Of a stretch of 64,000 bases of DNA, positions 9,458 to 22,165 are shown piece after piece. Origin of the DNA: Campylobacter fetus subsp. fetus (GTDB lineage: Bacteria > Campylobacterota > Campylobacteria > Campylobacterales > Campylobacteraceae); assembly GCF_900475935.1 (NCBI RefSeq), contig NZ_LS483431.1:124001-188000 (forward strand). The letters are read 5' to 3'. Position 1 is the first letter of the stretch, and each line of letters opens with the position of its first letter. Position numbers and translations under genes: made by a program. The notes beneath the pieces are model-generated. The model saw only the letters and a program-made list of their open reading frames with translations, had not been told where the DNA came from and did not search any database.

Positions 9458-9691
9458 CAGAACTAATTTTAAAGTTAGTTCTATATTAGTATAGAGTAAT
9501 TATATTATCTTTATACTTATTAATATATAAAAACATTAAAAAGTTTTTTAGATTAAAAACTTCATAATCATTAATTATCTAAAGATCTGTTTTAGCTCTA
9601 AGCTAAAACATTAAATTTAGATTGCTTTTGCAATCTTTGTCTTTAGTATTACTTCTTAAGTTTAGCTTGCTAAACTGCTAGAGAAGATTTT

Positions 9692-11207
<1,516 letters not shown>

Positions 11208-11260
11208 TAGAGTACAATACTAGTAAGTCTCACAGCTACTAGTAAAAGAAAGATACGATA

Positions 11261-11284
11261 GCTCAATCACACTTGTTTAGGTTT
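11261..11284 (+). other. 3' arm of the 16S rRNA processing stem
   Basis: Bases 11261-11268 and 11270-11284 pair with 9450-9457 and 9432-9446 upstream of the 16S gene. The arm ends 13 nt before tRNA-Ala. Confidence 0.75.
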
Positions 11285-11297
11285 GAGGGATTGACAT

Positions 11298-11373
11298 GGG
11301 GAATTAGCTCAGCTGGGAGAGCGCCTGCTTTGCACGCAGGAGGTCAGCGGTTCGATCCCGCTATTCTCCACCA
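11298..11373 (+). tRNA. tRNA-Ala (anticodon TGC)
   Basis: A 76-nt cloverleaf with acceptor GGGGAAT/ATTCTCC, D-arm TAGCTCAGCTGGGAGAGC, anticodon loop CTTTGCACG and T-arm GGTTCGATCCC. The CCA end is encoded. It lies in the 16S-23S spacer, where alanine and isoleucine tRNAs are usual; only alanine is present here. Confidence 0.97.
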
Positions 11374-11962
11374 TAGTTTAATATTATAAAAGTTTAATTA
11401 GAAAGCTTGATTTTTATATTTAAACTTTCTCATTAGACTTTAGTCTAAACGTTATTTAAAATATCATTGTTAAAAGTCACAATCAAGTTTTAATAAAATA
11501 AAACAATTTTACAGGACTTGTTGAAGCTTTAAATATAGACTAATTTTAGCAAGTAATTAATCACCAAATCTGTTATCCCAATAACTACAATAGATTAATT
11601 ATTAAATTTAACATCACAAGCTATTGAGCTTTTAAAACTTACTTAATAGTAGTTAATGCTTTCCGTCTTATAAATCTATATTTAAATATTGTAAAACAAA
11701 CATAATATTTAAGCTTTTAAATTTAATAATTTATTATCTTATATATCTGTTTTATCTTTAACAAGGAAGTGATGCAAATTAGAATAATAATCTAAACAAA
11801 AATATAAAAACTTCTCAATTCCGAAATACCAAATTTAGTATTTAAGTTTGTCTTTAAGGCAAATGAACACAATATTTTATTGTGTTGTATTTTAGGCGGT
11901 TGGGGGAGTGCTTGCACTTCCCATCGGAACAAGAGCTTTGCTCTTGCGAGAAGACTAAAAAA
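11374..11962 (+). other. 16S-23S spacer after tRNA-Ala; no tRNA-Ile
   Basis: This stretch of nearly 590 bases is AT-rich and contains no second tRNA. It carries the 5' arm of the 23S processing stem (11753-11775) and hairpins at 11433-11448, 11866-11886 (8 bp) and 11930-11946 (7 bp, TTT loop). A G-rich imperfect hairpin lies near 11903-11922. All are probably parts of the precursor rRNA fold. Confidence 0.6.
11753..11775 (+). other. 5' arm of the 23S rRNA processing stem
   Basis: These 23 bases are complementary to 14999-15021, beyond the 23S 3' end, with a single G-U pair. This stem closes the whole 23S region and would be the RNase III site. Confidence 0.8.
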
Positions 11963-14991
<3,029 letters not shown>

Positions 14992-15293
14992 TATATAAGC
15001 ATCACTTCCTTGTTAAGGATAAATTTGCTTTGTCTTTTTTCTACTATGCGACGTTAGATTACGTTTCAAACTTCGGTCACGAACTTTATGTTCGCTCCTT
15101 TGTTTTTACTTATCTGCCTTGCCTAGCGAAAAAAACAGTTAGCAAAAAGTTCAATTAATCTTAGAACTTAAAACGATCCTTGCAAAGAAAATAGTTTTAC
15201 TCTAGTTAAAACCGAAAAGACTTTTAACGATTATTTAACAAACAGTGTTAAATAAGAGAATAGCTAAACTATTTTTTATTCTTTTATTTAACA
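14992..15293 (+). other. 23S-5S spacer with processing arms
   Basis: The spacer contains the 3' arm of the 23S stem (14999-15021), a small hairpin at 15080-15094 and a long hairpin directly before 5S (15243-15296). The latter has 20-base arms at 15243-15262 and 15277-15296 with one G-U pair. The long hairpin probably positions cleavage for 5S maturation. No gene is seen. Confidence 0.65.
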
Positions 15294-15415
15294 CTGCCCG
15301 TGGCTATACGTGAATAGGAAACGCCTTGCTCCATCTCGAACCAAGAAGCTAAGCTTTTCATGGCCGATGATACTCTCTCTTACTGGGATGTGGAAAAGTA
15401 GGTCGCTGCGGGCTT
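15294..15415 (+). rRNA. rrf: 5S ribosomal RNA
   Basis: The terminal stem pairs GCCCG near 15296 with CGGGC near 15409. The characteristic CCATCTCGAACC loop and the GATACTCTCTCTTACTGGGATGTGG region lie between. Length is about 118-122 nt. It is the last gene of the operon; I see no strong terminator after it. Confidence 0.93.
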
Positions 15416-15717
15416 TGTGTTTATGCTTAATTCTTATTATTTAAATCAATCAACTACTTATTATTAATCAAACTATCTATTCTCATTAAAAGTTTTATCA
15501 ATTAAAAGCTTATTTCTAATGTTTTATGATTGACAAATAACAGATATTAGTTTAATCAATATAAATATTTATGAATTTGGCTAATTGTTGTCGGGTTGAT
15601 ATTTTAAAATTATTTAATACAAATTTATGTAATTTTATATTATTGGTATGATTTTTAAGTTTAATTTTTGGATTACTAGCTTATAATTATGCATTTTATT
15701 ACAAAAAGGAGCTTGGA
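15416..15717. other. AT-rich gap after the rRNA operon
   Basis: About 300 bases without a gene. It contains only AT-rich sequence plus the promoter and ribosome site of the DsrE-like gene at its right end. No clear terminator hairpin is visible. Confidence 0.5.
15682..15687 (+). promoter_or_regulatory. -10 box of the DsrE-like gene
   Basis: TATAAT lies 31 nt before the ATG, with AAGGAG at 15706-15711 as ribosome site. No -35 is evident. Confidence 0.5.
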
Positions 15718-16149
15718 ATGAAGCTTGCTGGTATATTTATGGCGATTTTTATTGCTTCATCTAGCATATTTGCATATGATGGAAATTTGAAAAAAGATAT
15801 AAATGTTGTGATCTTTTTAACAAAAAAAGATAATTTTCAAAGCGCAATACTCCAAGCCAATGGAATTCAGAAAAGTTTAAGTAGTAGCGAAAAAGGGGAT
15901 ATTGAGCTAGTTATGGGTGGAAGTTCGGTGGAAATTTTTGCACAAAATGATGAGAAATCAAACAAAATAAAAAATGATATTGCAAAGCTCGTAGATCTCC
16001 CAAATGTTAGAGTTGTAGCTTGTAGAGGTGCAATGAAAAGAGCTAATGTAAGCCAAGATAGCTTGATCAAAGGCGTAAATACAGTAAAAGCAGCTCCTAG
16101 GGAAGTTGTAGATAGACAACTTGATGGTTATGCTATTTTAAATCCTTAA
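15718..16149 (+). CDS. Secreted DsrE/DsrF-like family protein
   Basis: A signal peptide ends near residue 18 (SSIFA). The remaining 125 residues have the DsrE-like pattern: an initial strand (INVVIFLTKKD), alternating helix/strand, then VRVVACRGAMKRANVSQ with a Cys at about residue 101 in the position often holding the reactive cysteine. Homologous cytoplasmic proteins handle sulfur transfer or protein-bound sulfur, but periplasmic members are poorly characterised. It is monocistronic, between the rRNA operon and the nuo operon. The sulfur role is inferred from the family only. Confidence 0.82.
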   Translation: MKLAGIFMAIFIASSSIFAYDGNLKKDINVVIFLTKKDNFQSAILQANGIQKSLSSSEKGDIELVMGGSSVEIFAQNDEKSNKIKNDIAKLVDLPNVRVVACRGAMKRANVSQDSLIKGVNTVKAAPREVVDRQLDGYAILNP

Positions 16150-16161
16150 AAATTAGGATTT
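16140..16161 (+). terminator. Weak hairpin at the end of the DsrE-like gene
   Basis: Seven-base arms (16140-16146, 16155-16161) overlap the stop codon and are followed by a short T-rich tract. A plausible but weak terminator. Confidence 0.4.
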
Positions 16162-16541
16162 TATTGATTCGCTTTTTAAATTTGAATAATTTGATGGTTG
16201 TATATTAAATTATTTAAATTTAAATACTATTTTTACTCCAAATATTTGCATATTAAATTATATAGTTTATATTATTATTGTAATATTTTATTTTAAGATA
16301 ATTTCAATAAAATCTATCAAACATAGATAAATTAATACTATATTATACCTATTATCTATTATTTTATACTTCAATATATTGAAATTTAATTAATTATCAC
16401 TTATAATTTTAAATATACAAACTAATTTATTTACGAAATCTAATGTTATGTGAAAAATTGGTAATATTTCACAGTAAATATTTAATTATATCTAAAACTG
16501 CTTGAGTTCTGTTTTGTTGCAGTTTTGATTTGAGGATAGTC
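16150..16541. other. AT-rich nuo upstream region
   Basis: This gap of nearly 400 bases holds the presumed nuo promoter. The only clear structure is the dyad at 16449-16473. A GAGGA ribosome site is at 16532-16536. No gene is seen. Confidence 0.5.
16449..16473. promoter_or_regulatory. Palindromic site upstream of nuoA
   Basis: TGTGAAA and TTTCACA are exact inverted half-sites separated by 11 bases, about 70-95 nt before the nuoA ATG. The form resembles a dimeric-regulator operator. No regulator can be named from sequence. Confidence 0.4.
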
Positions 16542-16901
16542 ATGAGCAGCAACCTTGTTTTGAGTTTTTACCTATATATTTTTATAGTCTGTTTGCTTAT
16601 AGGAATGTTTTTTCTGACAAAAAAGATAGGTCCTAGTGTGCAAAATTCGTCCAAAAATAAAAGTTATGAGAGCGGTATAGTAAATTTCTACGGTGGTATT
16701 AATTCTAGTATAAATGTTAAATATTACTTAGTTGCTATAGTGTTTGTAATTTTTGATATAGAAGCTGTATTTATGTATCCATGGGCGGTTAGTTTGCGTG
16801 ATCTTGGGAGATATGGGCTTTTAGTGATGTTTGTTTTTATGGCAATTTTGCTAGTCGGGTTATTTTATATATATAAAAAGAAGATTTTAAAATGGGAATA
16901 G
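16542..16901 (+). CDS. nuoA: NADH-quinone oxidoreductase subunit A
   Basis: NuoA is a small three-helix subunit of the complex I membrane arm near the quinone site. The ATG at 16542 was chosen over the TTG at 16530 because GAGGA lies just before it; this gives 119 residues, the normal size. The signatures YESGI near residue 45 and FDIEAVFMYPWA near 74 are typical. It starts the thirteen-gene nuo operon and overlaps nuoB by 10 nt, so it is translationally coupled. Confidence 0.95.
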   Translation: MSSNLVLSFYLYIFIVCLLIGMFFLTKKIGPSVQNSSKNKSYESGIVNFYGGINSSINVKYYLVAIVFVIFDIEAVFMYPWAVSLRDLGRYGLLVMFVFMAILLVGLFYIYKKKILKWE

Positions 16902-17398
16902 AAAATTTAGTTCAAAACGATGTTGTTTTAACAAGGCTTGATGCGCTGTTTAATTGGGGTAGAAAAAACTCTCTTTGGCCTATGATATTTGGAACGGCCT
17001 GTTGTGCGATAGAATTTATGAGCGCTGTATCTTCAAAGCACGATCTTTCAAGGTTTGGAGCAGAGGTTATGAGATTTTCGCCTAGACAAGCAGATCTTAT
17101 GATAGTAGCTGGAACCATATCTTTTAAACAAGCTCCTATTCTAAAAGAGATTTATGATCAGATGTGCGAACCAAAATGGGTCGTTAGTATGGGTGCTTGC
17201 GCTTGTAGTGGTGGTTTTTACGATAATTATACGACATTGCAAGGTATAGACCAGATAATTCCTGTCGATGTTTATATAAGTGGTTGTCCCCCGCGTCCAG
17301 AAGCTATTATCGATGCGATTTTGGCGATACAAGATAAAATTTCTAACGAGTCTATAAAAGACAGGCATAAAGACTATAAAGGATTATTAGATGCTTGA
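16892..17398 (+). CDS. nuoB: NADH-quinone oxidoreductase subunit B
   Basis: NuoB carries cluster N2, which passes electrons to the quinone. The four ligands are visible as Cys37 and Cys38 (GTACCAIEF), Cys103 (GACACSGG) and Cys132 (SGCPPRPE). The 168 residues match the family. It overlaps nuoA by 10 nt and nuoCD by 8 nt. An additional Cys105 follows the third ligand, where many homologues have Asn. Confidence 0.97.
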   Translation: MGIENLVQNDVVLTRLDALFNWGRKNSLWPMIFGTACCAIEFMSAVSSKHDLSRFGAEVMRFSPRQADLMIVAGTISFKQAPILKEIYDQMCEPKWVVSMGACACSGGFYDNYTTLQGIDQIIPVDVYISGCPPRPEAIIDAILAIQDKISNESIKDRHKDYKGLLDA

Positions 17399-19076
17399 GA
17401 AATTTTCTTCTAAATTCAATGTTTTGAAGCACTCTACTACAAACGGTCTTTTAAGTGTGCAAATAAATCCAAATGATATCTATGAGGCTGTTTTGTTTGT
17501 TAGAGATAATATCGGATTTGAAATATTAGCTGATATAGTTTGCGTGGATAATTTATATATTGATAAGGAAAAGCGTTTTAGTCTTTATTATATTTTCAGA
17601 AAAATAAGCTCGGAAAATTTATGTATTTATATAGATATAGATATAAATCAGAGCGTGAAAAGCGTTGAAAGTATTTATAAGAGTGCCAACTGGGGCGAGC
17701 GAGAGTGCTTTGATCAGTTTGGAGTTAAATTTGAAAACCATCCAAATTTGAAAAGAATACTCAACCATAAAGATTTTCAAGGCTATCCTCTTAGAAAAGA
17801 CTACCCTATAACAAAGTATCAAGTTCTTTATGAAAGCGATGATTTAGTCGGCGAGATGAAAAATGAGATGCAAAGAGCCGGTTTGGCTAGTGAAGAAAAT
17901 GATGAGTTTAAGACAAAATATACATTTTTGAATATTGGACCGTCTCATCCAGCCACTCACGGTACAATAAGAAATTTCGTTGCATTAGACGGAGAGAAAA
18001 TCATATCTTGCGTAACTGAGATAGGATATCTGCATAGAGGCTTTGAAAAAGCCTGTGAAAACCATAGCTATGCTCAGATCATTCCATATACAGATAGGTT
18101 AAATTACTGTTCTGCTATGTTAAATAACGTAGGATATGCAAAAGCAGTTGAAGAAGCTCTTGGTTTAAATTTACCAGATAGAGGAATTTTTATGAGAGTT
18201 ATTTTGGGCGAACTTGCTAGGATAATAGATCATGAAGTCTGTCTTGGCGCTATGTTTGTCGATATGGGAGGGCTTACAAACTACTGGTATCTTTATAATC
18301 CTAGAGAGAGGATTTATAACTTTTTATCTAAACTGACAGGCGCTAGATTTACAAATTCATTTGCGAGGATCGGCGGCATGGCAAATGATTTTTACGATGG
18401 CTGGAAAGAAGAGCTTTTGGCGCATTTAAAAGATGTAGAAAAAGGCGTTGATGATACTATGGTTTTAATAGAAAAAAATCGTATATTTTTAGATAGAGTA
18501 CAAAATATATGCAAAATAAACGCTAATGACGCATTGAGTTATGGTTTTAGCGGTCCAAATTTAAGGGCTAGTGGTGTGAGCTTTGATCTTAGAAAAGATA
18601 AGCCGTATTATTACTATGATAGTTTTGATTTTAGCGTTCCAGTAGGAAGCGAAGGCGATATATACGATAGAATGTTTGTGAGATTTTTTGAGATGAGAGA
18701 GTCTATATCTATCATAAGGCAAGCTATAAAATTAATACCAGAAGGCAAAATAAGCGTAGATGATAAAGATGTATTTTTACCATCAAAAGATCAAGTATAT
18801 TCAAATATCGAATCACTCATCAACCATTTTAAACTAATTTTTGATGGAATTAAACTTCCAAACGGACATTTTTATAGTGCTAGTGAAGGAGCTAACGGTG
18901 AGCTTGGATTTTTTATATTTAGTAATTCAGAGCCTAATCCTTACCGAGTAAAACTTAGACCACCGTGTTTTTATGCGTTAAATGCATTTTCTAGTATGGT
19001 ACAAGGATCTCTTATAGCAGATAGCATATTAAACTTGGGAAGTCTAAACATCATAGCAGGGGAGCTAGATAGATGA
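17391..19076 (+). CDS. nuoCD: NADH-quinone oxidoreductase, fused subunits C and D
   Basis: One 561-residue frame encodes both subunits of the quinone-site module. Residues 1-145 are NuoC, with the signature [12 protein letters not shown] near 101 and GYPLRKDYP near 131. A short charged linker (about 146-176) follows. NuoD starts with [12 protein letters not shown] at 181 and continues with [11 protein letters not shown] near 210, [12 protein letters not shown] and [14 protein letters not shown], through a C-terminal DIVFGEVDR-like ending (NIIAGELDR). No internal stop or ribosome site separates them. Fusion is known in gammaproteobacteria, while C. jejuni and Helicobacter have separate genes. 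It overlaps nuoE by 4 nt. Confidence 0.95.
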   Translation: MLEKFSSKFNVLKHSTTNGLLSVQINPNDIYEAVLFVRDNIGFEILADIVCVDNLYIDKEKRFSLYYIFRKISSENLCIYIDIDINQSVKSVESIYKSANWGERECFDQFGVKFENHPNLKRILNHKDFQGYPLRKDYPITKYQVLYESDDLVGEMKNEMQRAGLASEENDEFKTKYTFLNIGPSHPATHGTIRNFVALDGEKIISCVTEIGYLHRGFEKACENHSYAQIIPYTDRLNYCSAMLNNVGYAKAVEEALGLNLPDRGIFMRVILGELARIIDHEVCLGAMFVDMGGLTNYWYLYNPRERIYNFLSKLTGARFTNSFARIGGMANDFYDGWKEELLAHLKDVEKGVDDTMVLIEKNRIFLDRVQNICKINANDALSYGFSGPNLRASGVSFDLRKDKPYYYYDSFDFSVPVGSEGDIYDRMFVRFFEMRESISIIRQAIKLIPEGKISVDDKDVFLPSKDQVYSNIESLINHFKLIFDGIKLPNGHFYSASEGANGELGFFIFSNSEPNPYRVKLRPPCFYALNAFSSMVQGSLIADSILNLGSLNIIAGELDR

Positions 19077-19564
19077 AATTCGAATTTACTCATGAGCAAT
19101 TATCGGCTCTAAACGAGCTTAAGAAAAAAGTAGATGATGATAGAGCGCTTGTTCTTCCGTCTCTTTGGATGGTGCAAAGAGCGCAAGGATTTATAGACGC
19201 TAAGGATGTTTTATATCTAGAAAAAACACTTGGTATAAGAAGTATGTTCTACGCTGAAGCGATCGGTTTTTATTCTATGTTTAATCAAAAATCGAAAGGA
19301 AAATTTGAACTCAAGTTTTGCAAAACTATAACATGTAAGCTAAGAGGCAGTGACGAACTTATCAAATTTACACAAGATATTCTTGGTATAAAAATGGGTG
19401 AAACTTCTAGCGACGGACTTTTTAGCCTTGGCGAAACCGAATGCCTTGGATACTGTGAAAAAGCGCCTTGTATGCTTTGCAACCTTGAACAAATCGACTC
19501 TTTAGACGAAAATTCCATAACAAATTTGATAGAAAAAATAAGGAAAGAAAATGCAAGTAGTTAG
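19073..19564 (+). CDS. nuoE: NADH-quinone oxidoreductase subunit E
   Basis: NuoE is the thioredoxin-fold subunit that holds the 2Fe-2S cluster N1a beside NuoF. The four ligands are Cys83 and Cys88 (FCKTITC) and Cys124 and Cys128 (ECLGYC). The 163-residue length is normal. C. jejuni and Helicobacter pylori lack ordinary NuoE and NuoF, so a recognisable pair here is notable. It overlaps nuoF by 14 nt. Confidence 0.93.
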   Translation: MKFEFTHEQLSALNELKKKVDDDRALVLPSLWMVQRAQGFIDAKDVLYLEKTLGIRSMFYAEAIGFYSMFNQKSKGKFELKFCKTITCKLRGSDELIKFTQDILGIKMGETSSDGLFSLGETECLGYCEKAPCMLCNLEQIDSLDENSITNLIEKIRKENASS

Positions 19565-20771
19565 TTCTAGATTTTCTATCAAAAACGGCTATAAAATAGA
19601 TGTTGCAAAAGCTAATGGAGCTTATTTAAATTTAGAAAATATCTTGAAAATGGATAGAAATTCAATAGTAGAAGCAGTAGATAAAAGTGGATTAAGAGGC
19701 AAAGGCGGCGGCGGCGGCTCATGTGGAACTAAGTGGAAAAATATGCTTGCTTGGGAAAGCGATAAGCGTTATTTGGTAGTAAATGGCGATGAGAGCGAGC
19801 CTGGAACTTGCAAAGACAAGTATATTTTAAATTTAGATCCGCATTTGCTTATAGAAGGAGTTATCATATCATCTTACGCACTAGGAGCTAAGAGAGCTTA
19901 TGTTTATATACGAGGTGAATACGAAAGAGAGTTTATAACTCTTACAAATGCGATAAAAGAGGCCGCTAACGAGCTTGGAGACTTAGAAATAATAGTTTAT
20001 AAAGGAGCCGGAGCTTATATTTGTGGTGAAAAAACAGCTTTATTAGAGTCTATAGAAGGTAAAAGAGGTCACCCAAGATTAAAACCGCATAATAAAGCCG
20101 AGCCGGACTTTTTGTTTGGTTGCGCATGTGTGGTAAATAATGTAGAAACTATAGCTAGCATTCCTTTTATAGTGAAAAACGGCTGGGAAGCATATAGATC
20201 TGTCGGTACTGAAAAAAGCCCCGGAACTCTTTTATTTGCAGTATCTGGATGTGTTAATACTCCTTGCGTAAAAGAGATGCCTTTTGGCACGAAAATGATA
20301 GATTTTATAAATGATTTTGGCGGTGGAGTATGGAAAAATAGAGAGTTAAAAGCAGTTATCCCCGGAGGCTCAAGTGCCGCAGTTTTGACAAAAGACGAAG
20401 TGCTAAAAGCTACTCTTGATTATGAAAGTTTAAAGGAATTTAAAAGCGCATTGGGCACCGGTGGAATGATGGTGTTTGATGATACTATTAGTATGCCAGA
20501 AGTGCTTTTAAATTTGCTTGAGTTTTATACAGAAGAGAGCTGTGGACAATGCACGCCTTGTCGTGAAGGCTGTGGTTGGGCTTTGAGAGTTGTAAAAAAG
20601 ATAGTAGAAGGCGAAGGCTCTTTAAGAGACTTAGATACGCTAAAAGATATATCATATATGCTTGATGGAAAGACTATTTGCGTCTTTGCTCCGGCTGTAA
20701 AGGATGTAATTATGGGATTTATCACTAAATTCGAAAACGAATTTGTAGCGCTATGTAAGGAAACTAAGTGA
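19551..20771 (+). CDS. nuoF: NuoF-like subunit with altered nucleotide-binding loop
   Basis: NuoF normally binds FMN, NADH and the 4Fe-4S cluster N3. The 406 residues keep the FMN-side motif (NGDESEPGTCKD, 78-89), GAGAYICGEKTALLESIEG (152-170), VNNVET (195-200) and the N3 ligands Cys331, Cys334, Cys337 and Cys377. The loop at 48-65 reads LRGKGGGGGSCGTKWKNM where ordinary proteins have GRGGAGFPTGxKWSF. The later LKPPFPA reads LKPHNKA, and GEET reads GEKT. The aromatic residues that hold NADH in known structures are therefore missing. Ribosome site AAGGA precedes the ATG. The electron donor may not be NADH (inference). Confidence 0.92.
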   Translation: MQVVSSRFSIKNGYKIDVAKANGAYLNLENILKMDRNSIVEAVDKSGLRGKGGGGGSCGTKWKNMLAWESDKRYLVVNGDESEPGTCKDKYILNLDPHLLIEGVIISSYALGAKRAYVYIRGEYEREFITLTNAIKEAANELGDLEIIVYKGAGAYICGEKTALLESIEGKRGHPRLKPHNKAEPDFLFGCACVVNNVETIASIPFIVKNGWEAYRSVGTEKSPGTLLFAVSGCVNTPCVKEMPFGTKMIDFINDFGGGVWKNRELKAVIPGGSSAAVLTKDEVLKATLDYESLKEFKSALGTGGMMVFDDTISMPEVLLNLLEFYTEESCGQCTPCREGCGWALRVVKKIVEGEGSLRDLDTLKDISYMLDGKTICVFAPAVKDVIMGFITKFENEFVALCKETK

Positions 20772-22165
20772 TGGTTAATATAGTTGTCGATGGAGAGACA
20801 TTTAGTGTAGATAAAAACGGTAACTTAATCACCGAGCTAAAGAAGCATAATATTGAAATTCCGCATTTTTGTTATCATGAAGCGCTTGGCGTGAGTGGAA
20901 ATTGTAGGATGTGCCTCATAGAAGTAGTAGGTCAAAAACGCCCTCAAATAGCTTGCAATACTCCTATTAGCGAAGGAATGGAGATAAAAATAAACAGCGA
21001 GCTTACTAGAAAAGTTCAAAAAGGCATTTTAGAGCTTGAGTTTATAAATCATCCAATAGACTGCCCAGTGTGTGATCAAGCCGGCGAATGTTCGCTTCAA
21101 GAGTATTATATGTGCTATGATAAAGGCGATTCAAGAGTTAGTCTTGCCCAAAAGGTGCGAAAACCTAAAAAAGAGGATTTTGGATCAAATGTCATCCATG
21201 ACGCCGAACGCTGCGTACTTTGTAGACGTTGTGTGAGATTTACAGAAATTTGCACAAAGACTTACGAGCTTGGAGTAGGAAATAGAGGTGAGCATAGCGA
21301 AATAATTTTATTTAACGATGAAAAAATAAACAATCCATATGCCGGAAATATCGTAGATGTTTGTCCTGTGGGTGCTATGACTTCAGCTGATTTCCGTTTT
21401 AAAAAAAGAGTTTGGCACCTAAAGAGTTCTCCTTCTATATGTCAAGGTTGTGAGAGAGGCTGTGCCATTTGGGTAGATAGCAGTCAAGATAAGTATGAAT
21501 ATAATAAAATTTATCGCTTTAGACCGCGAGTCGATAACTCAGTAAACGGTCATTTTATCTGCGATTTTGGTCGTTATAGTTATAAAAATGAGCAGATTAT
21601 AGTCCAAGAAAATAGTAATGAGCTTATTTTAAATTTAAAAAATGATTTAGACAAGACCAGCGGCAAATTTGATATTTTGATCACCTCGTCTTTATCTCTT
21701 GAAGAGATGTTTTGTGTTATAAATTTTGCTAAAGAGTATAACGCTAGGATCTATGGTTGGGATAATTTTAGAGATGAGAGTTTTTGCGATAGTGAGGGTT
21801 TGATGCTTCGCTATCCAAATAAAACAGCAAATAAACAAGGTTTGGATTATTTTTATAATAAATCTTATATATCAAAAGATATATCTGATATTAGAGATAG
21901 AGTTATCGTTTTTCATTTAGGCGGCGAGTTGGATTTTTTAAATTTAAAAGATAAAAACATAACTTTCATAGGATCTTGCAATAGTGCTGATATAGTTTGC
22001 GCTAGTGCGTATCATAGAGACGGGCACAGTGTTAATGTTGATAATAAATTAAGATTTAGTAAGGCGGCATTTTTAAATTTATCGCCTAGTATAGAACAGA
22101 TTATACAAACATTATCTCGAAATAGTTATAAATTTGATAAAGATATTTTAAAGGCGTTTGAATGA
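20771..22165 (+). CDS. nuoG: Complex I iron-sulfur subunit G, short form
   Basis: NuoG extends the electron wire of the peripheral arm. I chose the ATG at 20771, which overlaps the nuoF stop; a GTG at 20768 is possible. Counting from the GTG, the N1b ligands are Cys35, 46, 49 and 63. N5 has His95 with Cys99, 102 and 108. N4 has Cys149, 152, 155 and 199. A further CxxCxxxC set at 225, 228 and 232 with Cys265 matches the extra cluster N7. The molybdopterin-like C-terminal domain is mostly missing: about 465 residues against more than 800 in C. jejuni and E. coli. It overlaps nuoH by 4 nt. Confidence 0.93.
   Translation: MVNIVVDGETFSVDKNGNLITELKKHNIEIPHFCYHEALGVSGNCRMCLIEVVGQKRPQIACNTPISEGMEIKINSELTRKVQKGILELEFINHPIDCPVCDQAGECSLQEYYMCYDKGDSRVSLAQKVRKPKKEDFGSNVIHDAERCVLCRRCVRFTEICTKTYELGVGNRGEHSEIILFNDEKINNPYAGNIVDVCPVGAMTSADFRFKKRVWHLKSSPSICQGCERGCAIWVDSSQDKYEYNKIYRFRPRVDNSVNGHFICDFGRYSYKNEQIIVQENSNELILNLKNDLDKTSGKFDILITSSLSLEEMFCVINFAKEYNARIYGWDNFRDESFCDSEGLMLRYPNKTANKQGLDYFYNKSYISKDISDIRDRVIVFHLGGELDFLNLKDKNITFIGSCNSADIVCASAYHRDGHSVNVDNKLRFSKAAFLNLSPSIEQIIQTLSRNSYKFDKDILKAFE

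Larger units (their letters stand above)
9145..9690 (+). other. rRNA operon promoter and hairpin-rich 16S leader
   Basis: This gap holds the rRNA promoter region and the 5' arm of the 16S processing stem (9432-9457). It also holds five simple hairpins: 9459-9482 (8 bp), 9541-9562 (8 bp), 9588-9610 (10 bp), 9620-9635 (6 bp, TTTT loop) and 9659-9676 (8 bp, TT loop). The first 150 bases carry nothing I can define beyond AT-rich sequence. Confidence 0.6.

Noticed and set aside
11374-11962. Search for a tRNA-Ile, phage attachment site or inserted element in the rRNA spacer
   Set aside because: No cloverleaf, integrase or direct repeat was found.
15080-15094. Possible tRNA or second 5S remnant in the 23S-5S spacer
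   Set aside because: Only a small hairpin is present; no cloverleaf or 5S motif.
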